From Propionivibrio soli (GTDB lineage Bacteria > Pseudomonadota > Gammaproteobacteria > Burkholderiales > Rhodocyclaceae): a DNA stretch of 64,000 bases. Shown here in pieces: positions 18,510 through 28,529 of the stretch. The DNA is taken from NCBI RefSeq assembly GCF_025770765.1, contig NZ_JANZKY010000007.1, forward strand, positions 186,001-250,000, given 5' to 3'. Under the pieces are notes generated by a model that saw only the letters and a program-made list of their open reading frames with translations, searched no databases and had not been told where the DNA came from. Numbering within the stretch: position 1 is the first letter of the stretch; every line of letters begins with the position of its first letter. Both the position numbers and the translations under genes were made by a program.

Positions 18510-19041
18510 GTTGCGGAAAGAACAGGCAGTTATCGGCTCGTCCATTCAGCATTTCGGCCTTGCCGCTTTTCAGTGGTGCAGAGCGAGAAAGCGGACATTG
18601 GGCATCTTCCGGGCATGGTGGACAAACTAAGTCACCCGATGACGCACCTTATAAGGTATTCGAAATAAAGAACAGCGTGGCGGGGCGGCAGTGGTAAAAC
18701 CGGCGGAACGCTATGGGGGACGTTCAATGAACTGCTGTATGCCCGAAGCGTAATTTCTTGCATTGTGCCAACGGATACGTCCGGGTTCGTGGTTTGCTCT
18801 GCCGTTTCAATTCGCCGATTGCCCAAAAAACAGGCGAGCCGAAAATCTCTCTCTCCGACATCGACTTAAGGGGCTTGTCCAGATCTTATCCACAGAGTTG
18901 GCACATGAATCTGTGAGTAAGTGCGGAATAGTTCCCGTCATTCCTGGTTCTCCGGTTGGGATCGGCCAGAAACCGTCCTGTCGGCAGAGATGCAACAACG
19001 AGCAACCTAGGAAGTCTTTAGTGGTGCGGGAAAGCTCCTGC
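18510..19041. other. gene-free stretch between convergent genes
   Basis: About 530 bases between fkbM and the 3' end of efeU. I see no frame with coding character and no clear hairpin followed by a T-run. It contains one perfect DnaA-box word (TTATCCACA, 18886-18894), which is not clustered with others and is probably chance. Confidence 0.5.
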
Positions 19042-20868
19042 TTACCGCGAGCTATATCGGACGTCATTCGGGGATTGGAGCTGCCCTTGTACCATTCTTT
19101 TGCTGACCACGATCTGGATGAGCCCGATCACGGCGAGGTAAACAGCCTGCGCCGCCAGTGTTTCGAGAGTGGAATAGAGCCCTAGCGTTGAACTTTCCAG
19201 CCCGGCGGTCTGCAGCGACGTCATGCGCAGATAACCGGTGAGCTGCAGAGCATGCAAGCTCACGCCGAGGATCTTGAAGCCGAGCGCGTAGATCACCCAA
19301 GTGAGGAGCTTGAACATGCTGGCGATCGGGAGCTTGTAGCTGGTGCGGAAGAGGACGACGGCGATGACCGTCAGAATGGCGGTAGCCGTGCCGATACCGG
19401 TAAGGAAATCGCCAGTGTCGATCCGGGGCAGGATACCGGCATAGAACAGGATCGTTTCTGCGCCTTCGCGGAACACCGACAGAAAGCTCAGGCCGAACAG
19501 CGATACGAGGCTGCCGGTTGTCAGCGCGCGGCCCACGTGCCGTTTGAGATAACGGTTCCAGGCCTGCAAGCTCGATTTGCTGTGCAGCCAGGCTCCCACA
19601 GCCACCATCATCAGGACCGTGAACACGCCCACCACGCCTTCGATCATCTCCCGATTGCTGCCGGCGGTGGCGATGGGGAAGAGTCGTTGCAGGGCGAGTG
19701 CGCTCAGTACACTGGCGAGGATGCCGGTGAGTACGCCGCTGTAGATCCACCGCTTGCCGGACTCTTGCCGAGCAACGTTGAGAGCGCTGAGTAGCGCCAT
19801 GACGATGAGCAGCGCTTCCAGGCCTTCACGGAGCAGGATCAGCATGGCGTCGATCGCAGAGTACTGTGCCTGCGGATCGATCTGCGCAAGCTCGTTGATC
19901 AAGGCCTGCAGCTGCTTCAGCTGGGCAGGAGATTCTCCGTGCGCCACCACTACAGGAATCTGGTTTTCGACACGGCTGTAGAGCCCCGGCGCGCGAGTAC
20001 TTACCTCGCCTTCGATGACCGGCCAGATCTCGATGAATCGAATAAGCCTAGCCTGGCCTTCAGGCAGATTCTTCGACTCGAATGCAGCCAGTCCCTCTCG
20101 CAACAACTGCAATCCATCGGAAAGCTTGAGTTCGTTGTCTGCGGCTGCCGCAGACGCGCCGGCATTGTAGTCGTCGATGGCCTGCTTTAGCCGGCTGGAT
20201 TGGTGGCGAACTTTGCCTAGATCTACGGGTTGGGTTTCGATGGCCACTCGCATGAGGGCCATGGCCGTTTCGATGGTGCCGTAATGACCGATACTTGTAC
20301 TGCGTACGATCCGTTCGGAACTAACCCAGATGCCATTGAAGCGCCGGTAGGCCGGAACAAGCGCGGAGGTGTCGTCGGCGCTCGATTGGGCTATCGCTCG
20401 CTCGAGTTGCAGATAGGCGGGTGTGATCTTGCGCTTAAAATCGGCTCGCTTGGTGGAGTAATCCACAGGGTTCTGTTCCCGCTCGAAGGCTAGGAGAGCG
20501 TTCGATAGGGCAGCGAGTTGCTGGCTGTTGGGTTGGGCAATCGCCAGCCCCAAGCGCTGTTCAACCAGGCGCCCTTTTTCTGAATGACGCGATTCGATCC
20601 GTTCGAAATCAGCCCGCAAACGTTCGAGTGATGCCGCAGCGCCTTTCGCATCGTCGTTTTTGGAGGCGCCCATTGCGTCCGACAGCGTGATGTACAGATG
20701 GTTGAGCAGCAACGCCTCGCGTTCGCCGGATTGCGCCCAAACTGTCGCCACGCTGGCGAAGAAGGCAGCGGCCACAAGAACGCTGATTCTGAAGAGCTTG
20801 CGCATCAGATTGATGCGCATCGAATGCAAACACCGCGCAAATGCGGTGGCCAGCACACCGCTAACCAT
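19042..20868 (-). CDS. efeU: FTR1-family iron permease with long periplasmic N-terminal domain
   Basis: Iron permease of 608 residues. The FTR1 hallmark REGLEALLIVMALL and a second REGAETILFYAGI give the two RExxE iron-binding motifs in a C-terminal block of about seven membrane segments. An N-terminal membrane-targeting segment (FRISVLVAAAFFASVATVW) is followed by about 330 residues of helical periplasmic sequence without CxxCH haem motifs. E. coli EfeU lacks this part and is about 276 residues. ATG 20868 is chosen because GGAG lies seven bases upstream and the codon overlaps the efeB stop by eight bases, implying coupling. It imports iron with EfeO and EfeB. Confidence 0.88.
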   Translation of the reverse strand: MVSGVLATAFARCLHSMRINLMRKLFRISVLVAAAFFASVATVWAQSGEREALLLNHLYITLSDAMGASKNDDAKGAAASLERLRADFERIESRHSEKGRLVEQRLGLAIAQPNSQQLAALSNALLAFEREQNPVDYSTKRADFKRKITPAYLQLERAIAQSSADDTSALVPAYRRFNGIWVSSERIVRSTSIGHYGTIETAMALMRVAIETQPVDLGKVRHQSSRLKQAIDDYNAGASAAAADNELKLSDGLQLLREGLAAFESKNLPEGQARLIRFIEIWPVIEGEVSTRAPGLYSRVENQIPVVVAHGESPAQLKQLQALINELAQIDPQAQYSAIDAMLILLREGLEALLIVMALLSALNVARQESGKRWIYSGVLTGILASVLSALALQRLFPIATAGSNREMIEGVVGVFTVLMMVAVGAWLHSKSSLQAWNRYLKRHVGRALTTGSLVSLFGLSFLSVFREGAETILFYAGILPRIDTGDFLTGIGTATAILTVIAVVLFRTSYKLPIASMFKLLTWVIYALGFKILGVSLHALQLTGYLRMTSLQTAGLESSTLGLYSTLETLAAQAVYLAVIGLIQIVVSKRMVQGQLQSPNDVRYSSR

Positions 20869-22147
20869 GGCGTGTCTCCAATAAAGCCTGGCCGATGTAC
20901 TGTCCTTCTGAAATGCCGCCGAAGCAGGCAAACAGGCCGCTGCCGATGTGGGTAATGTACTCGTTCATCTTGTCGATTCGCCCCAATGCCGATTGGATGC
21001 CAATGAACTGACTGGGAGATTTCTGGAAAGACACGAACAACAGTCCGGCATCGAACTGACCCGTTACGGGATCGATACCGTTGGCGTAGGAGAACGAACG
21101 CCGGAGGAGTTGGCCTCCAGATCTTTTGGAGAGGCCCATGTGGGAATTCTCCGGGATGACGTACTGTCCCTTGGCGTCTCGCGCATTGACGTCGGCGGCG
21201 TCGAATTCAGCTCTGGCGCCGATGGGGGCGCCGCTTGCACGGCTCCGACCGAACGTCTCTTCCTGTCCCTTGAGACTGGTCCGATCCCAGGTTTCCAAAT
21301 GCATTTGGATTTTGCGGGCGACCAAGTAACTGCCTCCTTGGAGCCAGTTCGGCGCACTAGCCCAGACCCAATCGTTGGCCTTCTTTAAGGTCTCTTGGTT
21401 AGCCGTGCCATCACGGAACCCGAAGAGATTACGCGGCGTATCCTGGCCATCGTCGTAGGCATTGAAACCAGCTTGGCTCCATTTCATCGTGACCGAAGAG
21501 CGCGCCTGTCGTACGAGTTGGCGAACCGCATGAAAGGCCACCTGCGGATCGTCGGCGCAACTCTGGATACAGATGTCGCCACCCGAAATCTCCTTGCGGA
21601 TCTGATCGCGTGGGAATGCCGGGAGGTGGGTGAATTCGGGCGGCAGTTGTTCGCTCAGACCGAGCTTGCGCAGGAAGGATGGCGCTACGCCGAAGGTGAG
21701 CGTAAGGCTGTACGCGTTCAGGCTTTCTGCTTCGCCGGTATCCGCGGGGGGTATAAAGGGGTTGTCGCCATAGGGTAGGGCATTTTCGCCTCTGGTTAGG
21801 CGGATGGCATAGGCTGTCCAGCGTTTGAAGACTTCGCGGATTTCCTGCAAATGCGTGGTATGAAGATCGAGTACGAGGAAGTAGATATGACGTTGAGCGG
21901 GCGTCACGATACCGGCCTGGTGCTCGCCGTAAAAAGGAACGGTGGCGGAGGCCCGTGCATTGACTTCGTGCGCGGAATCGGTTGCCGCCGAGGCGGCAGG
22001 CGTTGGTTGGAGAACCTGCTGGACCGGCTTCCTGGAGCAGCCGGCGAGCAGGCCGCCACCCACGGCGAAGCCAAGAGAACCTGCGCCAACGCGGCCTAAA
22101 AAGCGCCGGCGATCCGGCATCGTATCGGTCGTTTTGTCCTGTTTCAT
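20861..22147 (-). CDS. efeB: EfeB, Tat-exported DyP-type haem peroxidase
   Basis: DyP-type peroxidase of 428 residues, the usual EfeB length. The N-terminus has a twin-arginine signal (RRRFLGRV, 13-20). It is followed by GGLLAGC, a lipobox-like end, so the protein may be a Tat-exported lipoprotein. The family motif GxxDG appears as FGFRDGTANQ, and the C-terminal QFIGIQSALGRIDKMNEYI is typical. EfeB is thought to oxidise ferrous iron or act on haem for delivery through EfeU. It lies between efeO (137 bases upstream) and efeU (overlapping). Confidence 0.93.
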   Translation of the reverse strand: MKQDKTTDTMPDRRRFLGRVGAGSLGFAVGGGLLAGCSRKPVQQVLQPTPAASAATDSAHEVNARASATVPFYGEHQAGIVTPAQRHIYFLVLDLHTTHLQEIREVFKRWTAYAIRLTRGENALPYGDNPFIPPADTGEAESLNAYSLTLTFGVAPSFLRKLGLSEQLPPEFTHLPAFPRDQIRKEISGGDICIQSCADDPQVAFHAVRQLVRQARSSVTMKWSQAGFNAYDDGQDTPRNLFGFRDGTANQETLKKANDWVWASAPNWLQGGSYLVARKIQMHLETWDRTSLKGQEETFGRSRASGAPIGARAEFDAADVNARDAKGQYVIPENSHMGLSKRSGGQLLRRSFSYANGIDPVTGQFDAGLLFVSFQKSPSQFIGIQSALGRIDKMNEYITHIGSGLFACFGGISEGQYIGQALLETRHG

Positions 22148-22284
22148 GCGGCCTTGTTCAGAGTGGTACTTACCAGTGGAAAATCAGCTTCGTCGAGTCA
22201 GCGACCGCAGGGAAGCGACGCTCTGTCGTGCCGCGCCGAGGGGGGGACGCAACGTCATCCACGGTGGCTCCGACAGTTCGTTGG

Positions 22285-23148
22285 TTACTTGAGAATCGCG
22301 CCCATCTGCGCGAGGGGTTCCCCGAGTTTGTTGACCGCTTCGGCCAGCGCCTTCGTGTCGTCCTTGGTGAGGGCCGTGTAGGGCTTGTAGCCTTCGCCGT
22401 CCTGGTGCTTTGCGAGCAGGTCATTTACGGCTTTGAACTTGCCCGTCAACTCCGCGACGAGTTCCGGATTTTTCGCCTGCAGCTTCGGTGTGAAGATCTC
22501 GAAGATCTTCTCCGCGCCTTCGATATTGGCCTTGAAGTCATACAGGTCGGTGTGCGAGAAGATTTCTTCTTCGCCGGTAATCTTGGTCGTCGACACTTCG
22601 TTGAGCAGGTCCACCGCGCCTTGCACCATCAGTTCTCCGGTAACCTCCGCCGTCGGGATCTTTGCGCGTAGTTCTTTGATGTCGTTGATGAGTTGATCGG
22701 CCAGGGCCTCCGTGCCTGCCGTAGTGTTTTTCGTCCAGAGGACTTTCTCTATCGTATGGAAACCCGTCCAGTTCTCGTCTTTTTCCAGGTCGGCTTCGCG
22801 GTTATCGATGCGCGGGTCCAGGTCGCCGAAGCTCTCGGCGACAGGCTCTGACCGCTCGAAATACATGCGTGACGGGGCATAGAGTCTTTTGGCTTCGACG
22901 AGATTGCCAGCTTTCAGGGCGTCCACAAATCTCTGGGTTTCGGTGAGCAGACCATCGATTTGTCCCTCGACCCACGCCTTGTAAGCACTGGTTTCAACTG
23001 CTAGATCAACGGCGGTAGGGGTGTCTGGCGGGGCAGACTCGGCGAGAGAAGCCGTTGCTGCCGGCGCCGCTGGTTCTTGCTTGCTGCAAGAGGCCGCGGA
23101 CAAGGCAAGAAGAGCCGCCGCGAGGAGAGAGAACGACACGGGTTTCAT
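22285..23148 (-). CDS. efeO: EfeO-like imelysin-family (M75) periplasmic iron-binding protein
   Basis: Periplasmic protein of 287 residues. The start at 23148 (MKPVSFSLLAAALLALSAASC) gives a normal signal peptide and has AAGGA upstream. The cysteine after LSAAS suggests a lipoprotein, although position -3 is not the usual leucine. The M75/EfeO HxxE metal motif is seen in GFHTIEKVLW. The E. coli protein has an N-terminal cupredoxin domain; it is absent here, as in shorter EfeO variants. It is the first gene of the efeO-efeB-efeU operon behind a Fur box and probably hands iron to the permease. Confidence 0.9.
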   Translation of the reverse strand: MKPVSFSLLAAALLALSAASCSKQEPAAPAATASLAESAPPDTPTAVDLAVETSAYKAWVEGQIDGLLTETQRFVDALKAGNLVEAKRLYAPSRMYFERSEPVAESFGDLDPRIDNREADLEKDENWTGFHTIEKVLWTKNTTAGTEALADQLINDIKELRAKIPTAEVTGELMVQGAVDLLNEVSTTKITGEEEIFSHTDLYDFKANIEGAEKIFEIFTPKLQAKNPELVAELTGKFKAVNDLLAKHQDGEGYKPYTALTKDDTKALAEAVNKLGEPLAQMGAILK

Positions 23149-23193
23149 CTGGATTCCTTGGATGAACGTTACGGAAACGTAGATCTTACAATA

Positions 23194-23214
23194 GAAATGA
23201 GAATCATTCGCATT
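23194..23214 (-). promoter_or_regulatory. Fur box upstream of efeO
   Basis: The 21-base word GAAATGAGAATCATTCGCATT closely follows the Fur consensus, with overlapping NATNAT-type hexamers around the central GAGAATCATTC. It lies 46 bases before the efeO start, where Fur-iron would block the promoter of the iron operon. Confidence 0.7.
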
Positions 23215-23676
23215 AGAGGTTGAAAAAAGAACGACGACTCTCACTCAAACATCAGGGTGAATTCCATCCGAGACACCAAATCGAATCGATCAAGGGGCTT
23301 CGCGCGTGACGGTGTGACTCGTGTTCTTCGTCATCGCACGGTGAATTCCGGATACGCCTGGGATCGAAAGATCTATCGTTCCCGCATGCCGGTTAGCCGG
23401 GGCCGACAACGATAGCTTTTTCGGCGGCGCTGGAAACGAGCTATTCGACGAGATTGCCGGGGAAGAGTGGGGATTCTCTTCATACGCTGGAACTGAGGTG
23501 CCAATTTCTTGCTCAGAGCAAACACTGCAGGGCGGTGAATCATCAGTTGGCTTGGCCGCGGTTTCTTGTGGCGGGTTGCTGCGGATAAGGGATGCCGGAA
23601 TGCGCCTCGAATGGATTTCGAAGCGGTTGTTAGTCTTGAATCGCGATATCGCAAGTCTCGCCCACACGGGGTGACC
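23215..23676. other. divergent intergenic region before the NIT-domain receptor
   Basis: About 460 bases between the Fur box and the chemoreceptor start. Long open frames exist on the minus strand here, but they lack family character and cross the receptor start, so I do not call them genes. I see no sigma-28 promoter (TAAA, 15-base spacer, GCCGATAA) in front of the receptor. Confidence 0.45.
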
Positions 23677-25662
23677 ATGGCTAATCACAGTACGATCAAA
23701 CAACGACTCCTGCTGTTGCTCGTCGTGCCCTTGATCTCGCTAGGTATCTTTGGCGGGAAACTAATCGCCGACAGCTATTCCGAGTATCGGAGCGCTCAGC
23801 GAACGCAATCGGTCTTGCGTCTTGCTGTCGCTGCCGGCAACCTGGTGCATGCGCTGCAGATCGAACGCGGTGCAACAGCGGGGTTCCTGCAGTCGAAAGG
23901 TGGCAATTTTTCCGACGTGCTGCCTGGCATCCGGGCCAAGACGGACGAACAGAGAAGCGCCTTCTCCGCAGAGGTTTCCGGAATCGACCGCGCCGCGATG
24001 CCGGCGTTGGGAGCCGTGGTCAAGCGGGCAGAAAGCGCACTTGAACGGATTCCCGACCTAAGGGAGCGTGCCAAGTCCCAGCAAATACCCGTCAAGGAAC
24101 ACATGGCCGCCTATACGGGGACCATCTCCAGCCTCATCAACATCATTGCTTCCGGAGGACAGTTCAATTCGGACGCGACTATGGGCCAGCAGCTTCTGGC
24201 TTACCTATCGTTTGTGCAAGCCAAAGAACAGGCTGGCCAGGAACGCGCACTCACGACCGCCGCTTTCTCGGCGGACCTGATTGAAGCTGCGCTCTTCCGT
24301 CAAATACTCGAAAGGCATTTCCGGCAGGAAGCCTATCTCGACGTCTTCCGGTCCACGGCGGGAAAGGCGGAAAACGCCGCATTCGAGAAAGTGCTGGGTG
24401 AGAACGCGGCGAAGGAAGTGCAATCAATGCGCAACATCCTTTATGAGAAGTTTTCAATGAGCGGTTTCAAGGCCGACCCACAGACGTGGTTCAGGACCAT
24501 TACCGACAAGATCGACGCCATGCTTGGCGTCGAACGCCTGATAAGCAGAACAATCGATGAACGTGCAAGCCAAGTGGTGGCAGGCGAGAGGAACCTTCTC
24601 GTCGCTTGCATCGTGCTGACAGTGCTCGCCATGGTTGTGATGCTTAGCGTTGCCGCCTGGGTCTCCGCCAGCGTGAGCAGGCCCCTCAAGGAAGAAGTGA
24701 GGGTCGCCGAGTACGCTATACGGGAAAACGATTTTTCCCGCAGTGTCCCAGAAGCCGGGCCCGCGGAAGTTGTTCGCGCAGGCAAGGCGTTCAATGACCT
24801 GATGAGTGAGTTTCGCGAGATTATCATCGACGTCAAGCGGTCCAGCGAACGCATATCGGGAGCGGCCCACGACCTGGCGTCGTCCAGCCAGCGAGTCCAG
24901 GAAAGCTCGGCGTCGCAATCGGAAGCGGCCTCGGCGGTTGCGGCTGCGGTTCAGGAAGCGTCGGTCAGCGTCAGCGAGACGGCGTCGAATGCGAAGAGTG
25001 CGACCGACGTTGTGAACCGGGCAAGTCAGGAGACGACAAAAGCAATGGCGGTAACGAAAGAGGCCGTCTCTACGATGAAGTCCATTGCCGAGCTGATCGC
25101 CCACTCTGCCGGGGGCGTAAGAGATTTAAGTACGCGTTCCGAAATGATCGGTGGAATCGTCGGCGTCATCCGTGAGATCGCGGATCAAACCAATCTGCTT
25201 GCTTTGAATGCCGCTATCGAAGCGGCTCGTGCCGGCGAGTCCGGACGGGGATTCGCCGTCGTCGCGGATGAGGTCAGGAAACTGGCCGAACGCACCACGA
25301 AAGCGACCTCCGAGATCAGTTCGCTTATAACGATCATCCAGGAAAGAGTGAGGACCACCGCCAGTTCGATGCAGGAAGCCGATGGGCAGGCGACCGAGAG
25401 TCTGAAGTTGGCGGGACGCGCCGAAGAAGGGCTTGCGCGTATCAGCGAAGGATCGGATCGAGTGGCGGACTGCGTGTTCGCCATTTCAGGCGCGTTGAGC
25501 CAGCTGGATTCGGCGATTCGCGAGGTCGCTCAGAATGTGGAACGGATCGCTCAAATGACTGAAGTGAACAACAGTGCGGCAGAGTCGAACTACTCCACAG
25601 CAAGATCTCTGGACGGCCTATCTGCGCAATTGCGGGAATCCGTGATCAAGTACCAGACGTGA
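23677..25662 (+). CDS. methyl-accepting chemotaxis protein with NIT sensor domain
   Basis: Chemoreceptor of 661 residues. After one N-terminal membrane helix ([16 protein letters not shown]) comes a large periplasmic region matching the nitrate/nitrite-sensing NIT domain pattern ([20 protein letters not shown]). A second membrane helix lies at about 309-332, followed by HAMP and the cytoplasmic signalling coiled coil. Its hairpin tip ([20 protein letters not shown]) is near residue 500. ATG 23677 is preferred to an upstream in-frame start because it gives a short cytoplasmic N-terminus. No che genes are adjacent. NIT domains sense nitrate or nitrite in some proteins, but the ligand here is unproven. 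Confidence 0.87.
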   Translation: MANHSTIKQRLLLLLVVPLISLGIFGGKLIADSYSEYRSAQRTQSVLRLAVAAGNLVHALQIERGATAGFLQSKGGNFSDVLPGIRAKTDEQRSAFSAEVSGIDRAAMPALGAVVKRAESALERIPDLRERAKSQQIPVKEHMAAYTGTISSLINIIASGGQFNSDATMGQQLLAYLSFVQAKEQAGQERALTTAAFSADLIEAALFRQILERHFRQEAYLDVFRSTAGKAENAAFEKVLGENAAKEVQSMRNILYEKFSMSGFKADPQTWFRTITDKIDAMLGVERLISRTIDERASQVVAGERNLLVACIVLTVLAMVVMLSVAAWVSASVSRPLKEEVRVAEYAIRENDFSRSVPEAGPAEVVRAGKAFNDLMSEFREIIIDVKRSSERISGAAHDLASSSQRVQESSASQSEAASAVAAAVQEASVSVSETASNAKSATDVVNRASQETTKAMAVTKEAVSTMKSIAELIAHSAGGVRDLSTRSEMIGGIVGVIREIADQTNLLALNAAIEAARAGESGRGFAVVADEVRKLAERTTKATSEISSLITIIQERVRTTASSMQEADGQATESLKLAGRAEEGLARISEGSDRVADCVFAISGALSQLDSAIREVAQNVERIAQMTEVNNSAAESNYSTARSLDGLSAQLRESVIKYQT

Positions 25663-25979
25663 AGGCGTCCGGCGCAAAGCGGTGCGCGGTCGGTTGAACG
25701 ACCGAGTCCAAATGCGTTTCGGCACATCGGCTGCGTCTGCCGGAGAGCCGGCATCGGCGACTGCCAGGTGATCGATTCCTGGATGGATCGGGTGATTCGG
25801 AAGAATCGTCGGCATAGCGCAAGCTTTACGCGAACGCTACCTGGCGGAACCGGTGGGGCTTGGGCGCGTCTGATGGCCGGACGTTACGGGATCGATGGCC
25901 AGATTCGTAGCCAAACTACGCCATACCGCATCGCGTGCGTAATTGCTCTGCGTTATGGCTGTTACGGGCGGACTCCACA
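25663..25979. other. gene-free stretch
   Basis: About 317 bases between the chemoreceptor and the DMT transporter. A six-base stem with a four-base loop (TGCCGG-AGAG-CCGGCA, 25738-25753) lies 76 bases after the receptor stop. It has no T-run and is at best a weak terminator. Confidence 0.4.
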
Positions 25980-26822
25980 TTGAGCAAGATCGGAATTGTT
26001 TTGCTGACGGCGGGTACGATGGTTGCCTTTGCCGCCAACTCGCTGTTGTGCCGCCTCGCGCTGCGGGAGGAGCACATCGATGCGGCGACCTTCACGTCCG
26101 TCCGGCTGGCTTCCGGGGCCGTCGTGCTCTGGCTCCTCTTGCTCCTTCAAGACCGACCCGTCCGTCAGCACGGAAGTTGGCGTTCCGCTCTAGCCCTATT
26201 CGTTTATGCGGGCGCGTTCTCCTATGCCTACCTTTCCTTGCCCGCGTCGACCGGCGCGTTGCTGCTTTTCGGTGCCGTGCAAGCGACGATGATTGGTTAT
26301 GGATTCTGGCGGGGAGAACGACTTGGTCGTTTTCAGTCTGTCGGGCTGGTGGTTGCGTGTGTCGGGTTGGTCGCTCTGCTAATGCCAGGTCTGTCGGCTC
26401 CATCCCCAAGCGGCGCGGCCTTGATGCTCACCGCTGGTGTTTCTTGGGGAATCTATTCGTTGCGTGGTCGTGGCGGCGTCAATCCAACGGAAAGCACCGC
26501 GAGCAATTTGATTCGTACGCTGCCTTTTGCGGCCTTGCTCAGTGTCGTCATGGCGTCACGTTCCGCTTTCGACCTGCAAGGCATCGGCTATGCAATTGCC
26601 TCAGGTGCGCTCGCATCCGGTGTTGGGTATGCCATTTGGTATCGTGTTCTGCCGAGCTTGAAAGCCACCACGGCCGCGACCGTACAACTTAGCGTCCCCG
26701 TTATTGCTGGATTCGGAGGAGTCATCGTTCTTGGTGAGACCATCACCCAGCGACTTGTGCTTTCAGCAATCGCCATTCTCGGCGGTATCGCGCTCGTCAT
26801 CGCTGGACGAAGGAGCCGTTGA
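25980..26822 (+). CDS. EamA/DMT-superfamily transporter
   Basis: Integral membrane protein of 280 residues with about ten hydrophobic segments in two homologous halves, the EamA pattern. Landmarks are AANSLLCRLAL near the N-terminus and GGVIVLGETITQRLVLSAIAILGG near the C-terminus. No ATG begins the frame. TTG 25980 gives a normal DMT N-terminus (SKIGIVLLTAG) and GTG 25935 is the alternative. Such proteins export amino acids or metabolites; the substrate is unknown. It converges on amtB and has no partner gene. Confidence 0.82.
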   Translation: MSKIGIVLLTAGTMVAFAANSLLCRLALREEHIDAATFTSVRLASGAVVLWLLLLLQDRPVRQHGSWRSALALFVYAGAFSYAYLSLPASTGALLLFGAVQATMIGYGFWRGERLGRFQSVGLVVACVGLVALLMPGLSAPSPSGAALMLTAGVSWGIYSLRGRGGVNPTESTASNLIRTLPFAALLSVVMASRSAFDLQGIGYAIASGALASGVGYAIWYRVLPSLKATTAATVQLSVPVIAGFGGVIVLGETITQRLVLSAIAILGGIALVIAGRRSR

Positions 26823-26970
26823 AGCGGCAAGACGATTTCCAGCCGGGAAAGGAGTGTTCAAGAAATCGATGGTTATCGGACCGACGGTTCCTTTGAATCC
26901 TTTGCTGCTTAGCTTCCCGCCTGCGACAAATCGGTAGTGCCTGGTCCGAATAGCAGAAGCAGCGAAAGTA

Positions 26971-26996
26971 CGAAGCCCGGCGTTGGCCGGACTTCG
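26971..26996. terminator. hairpin between convergent DMT and amtB genes
   Basis: CGAAGCCCGGC-GTTG-GCCGGACTTCG is an 11-base stem with one mismatch and a four-base loop. It sits midway between two convergent genes, 148 bases past one stop and 65 past the other. No long T-run follows on either strand, so a bidirectional terminator is likely but not certain. Confidence 0.5.
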
Positions 26997-27060
26997 ATCA
27001 TCTATTGTCCGAGAGAATCCATTTTCGCCGGATAGATTCTCTTGTTTCCGATCATTACCC

Positions 27061-28263
27061 TTACCAGTTCGACTCGTTCTCCGGCGTGGCGCTGATCTTG
27101 TGGATCGATAGGTCGGCGCCTTCAAATTCTTCTTCGCGGTCGAGACGTAGGCCGACAAGTGTCTTCAAGGTCCCGTAGACGATGGCGCTGCCTGTCAGCG
27201 CTATGGCGACGGCCATCCCGGTCATGATCAGCTGCGGCAGGAAGGCGATGCCGCCGGCTCCGCCCAGCGCCTTCTGCCCGAAGATGCCCGCCGCGATGCC
27301 GCCCCATGCGCCGCAAAGCCCATGCAGCGGCCAAACACCGAGGACGTCGTCAATCTTCCAACGGTTCTGGGTCAAGGTAAACATGAAGACGAACAGAGCG
27401 CCGGCGACGCCGCCGACGGCGAGGGCACCGATGGGGTGCATCAGATCGGAACCGGCGCAAACGGCGACCAGTCCCGCGAGGGGGCCGTTATGCACGAAGC
27501 CGGGGTCGTTCTTGCCGAGGAGCAGGGCGACCAAGGTGCCGCCGACCATCGCCATCAGTGAGTTCATGGCGACGAGTCCGGAGATCTTGTCCAGTGTTTG
27601 GGCGCTCATGACGTTGAAGCCGAACCAGCCGACGGTGAGTATCCAGGCTCCGAGTGCAAGGAAAGGGATCGATGAGGGCGGGTGCGCGGCGATGCGGCCT
27701 TCTTTTGTATACCGTCCATGCCGGGCGCCGAGCAGTAGGACGGCGGGCAGGGCGATCCAGCCGCCCATGGCATGCACGACAACCGATCCGGCGAAGTCAT
27801 GAAACTCTTCACCAAAGGTCGCTTTCAGCCAGGCCTGGATACCGAAAGCCTGGTTCCACGCGATGCCTTCGAAGAATGGATAGATGAAGCCGACGATGAC
27901 GAAGGTCGCAATAAGTTGCGGATTGAAGCGCGCACGCTCGGCGACTCCGCCCGAGATGATGGCCGGGATGGCCGCAGCGAAGGTAAGCAGGAAAAAGAAT
28001 CGCGTCAATTCGAAGCCGTTCTTTGCCATCAATGTTTCGGCACCGGAGAAAAAATTGACGCCGTAGGCAATCGAGAAGCCAACGAAAAAGTAGGCGATCG
28101 TCGAGATCGAGAAATCGACGAGGATTTTTACCAGGGCGTTCACTTGGTTCTTCTTGCGCACCGTTCCGAGTTCTAGGAACGCGAATCCGGAGTGCATCGC
28201 GAGCACCATGATCCCGCCGAGAAGAATGAACAAAACGTCGCTACCCGTTTTTAGTGCTTCCAT
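27061..28263 (-). CDS. amtB: ammonium channel AmtB
   Basis: Ammonium transporter of 400 residues with eleven expected membrane helices. The conserved pore histidines are H164 (VVVHAMGG) and H314 (WPLHGLCGAWGG). SGGVAERARF and GWFGFN are other Amt landmarks. There is no signal peptide extension; the start MEALKTGSDVLFILLGG goes directly into the first helix, as in many short Amt proteins. No glnK is adjacent, which is unusual because amtB is generally cotranscribed with it. A sigma-54-like promoter lies about 120 bases upstream, consistent with nitrogen control. Confidence 0.93.
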   Translation of the reverse strand: MEALKTGSDVLFILLGGIMVLAMHSGFAFLELGTVRKKNQVNALVKILVDFSISTIAYFFVGFSIAYGVNFFSGAETLMAKNGFELTRFFFLLTFAAAIPAIISGGVAERARFNPQLIATFVIVGFIYPFFEGIAWNQAFGIQAWLKATFGEEFHDFAGSVVVHAMGGWIALPAVLLLGARHGRYTKEGRIAAHPPSSIPFLALGAWILTVGWFGFNVMSAQTLDKISGLVAMNSLMAMVGGTLVALLLGKNDPGFVHNGPLAGLVAVCAGSDLMHPIGALAVGGVAGALFVFMFTLTQNRWKIDDVLGVWPLHGLCGAWGGIAAGIFGQKALGGAGGIAFLPQLIMTGMAVAIALTGSAIVYGTLKTLVGLRLDREEEFEGADLSIHKISATPENESNW

Positions 28264-28384
28264 GAGCCCCTCCGAAAGAGATTGGGTGGCGAAAGCAATT
28301 AGTGGGCCGTTTTTATCATTTCAATAGAATCATAATCTTAAAGAAATTCTCGTTGTGGCTGGTCACTCTATTAGTGCGAACAAG

Positions 28385-28399
28385 GCAAATTGAGCACCA
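28385..28399 (-). promoter_or_regulatory. sigma-54-type promoter candidate for amtB
   Basis: On the minus strand the sequence TGGTGCTCAATTTGC has GG and GC dinucleotides at the exact -24/-12 spacing, and eight conserved positions match TGGCAC-N5-TTGC. It lies 120 bases before the amtB start. Nitrogen-regulated sigma-54/NtrC promoters are the rule for amtB. Confidence 0.45.
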
Positions 28400-28529
28400 T
28401 ATTGGGTCGCAGAGGGGCCCTAGCCGCGAACGTTCTCCGTTTCGGTGCATAGCGTCGATGGTCGTGGTGCGCGAATCTGGACCCGGCATCGGTCTGGCAG
28501 GGGATACCGGGACCAAATGGGCGAAACAA

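Noticed and set aside
18886-18894. Perfect DnaA-box word TTATCCACA
   Set aside because: It is a single copy with no cluster, no AT-rich unwinding element and no dnaA, parA or rep gene; one such word is expected by chance.
23290-23703. 137-codon minus-strand frame upstream of the NIT chemoreceptor
   Set aside because: It overlaps the receptor start, is rich in Ser and Pro without motif, and has no placed ribosome binding site.
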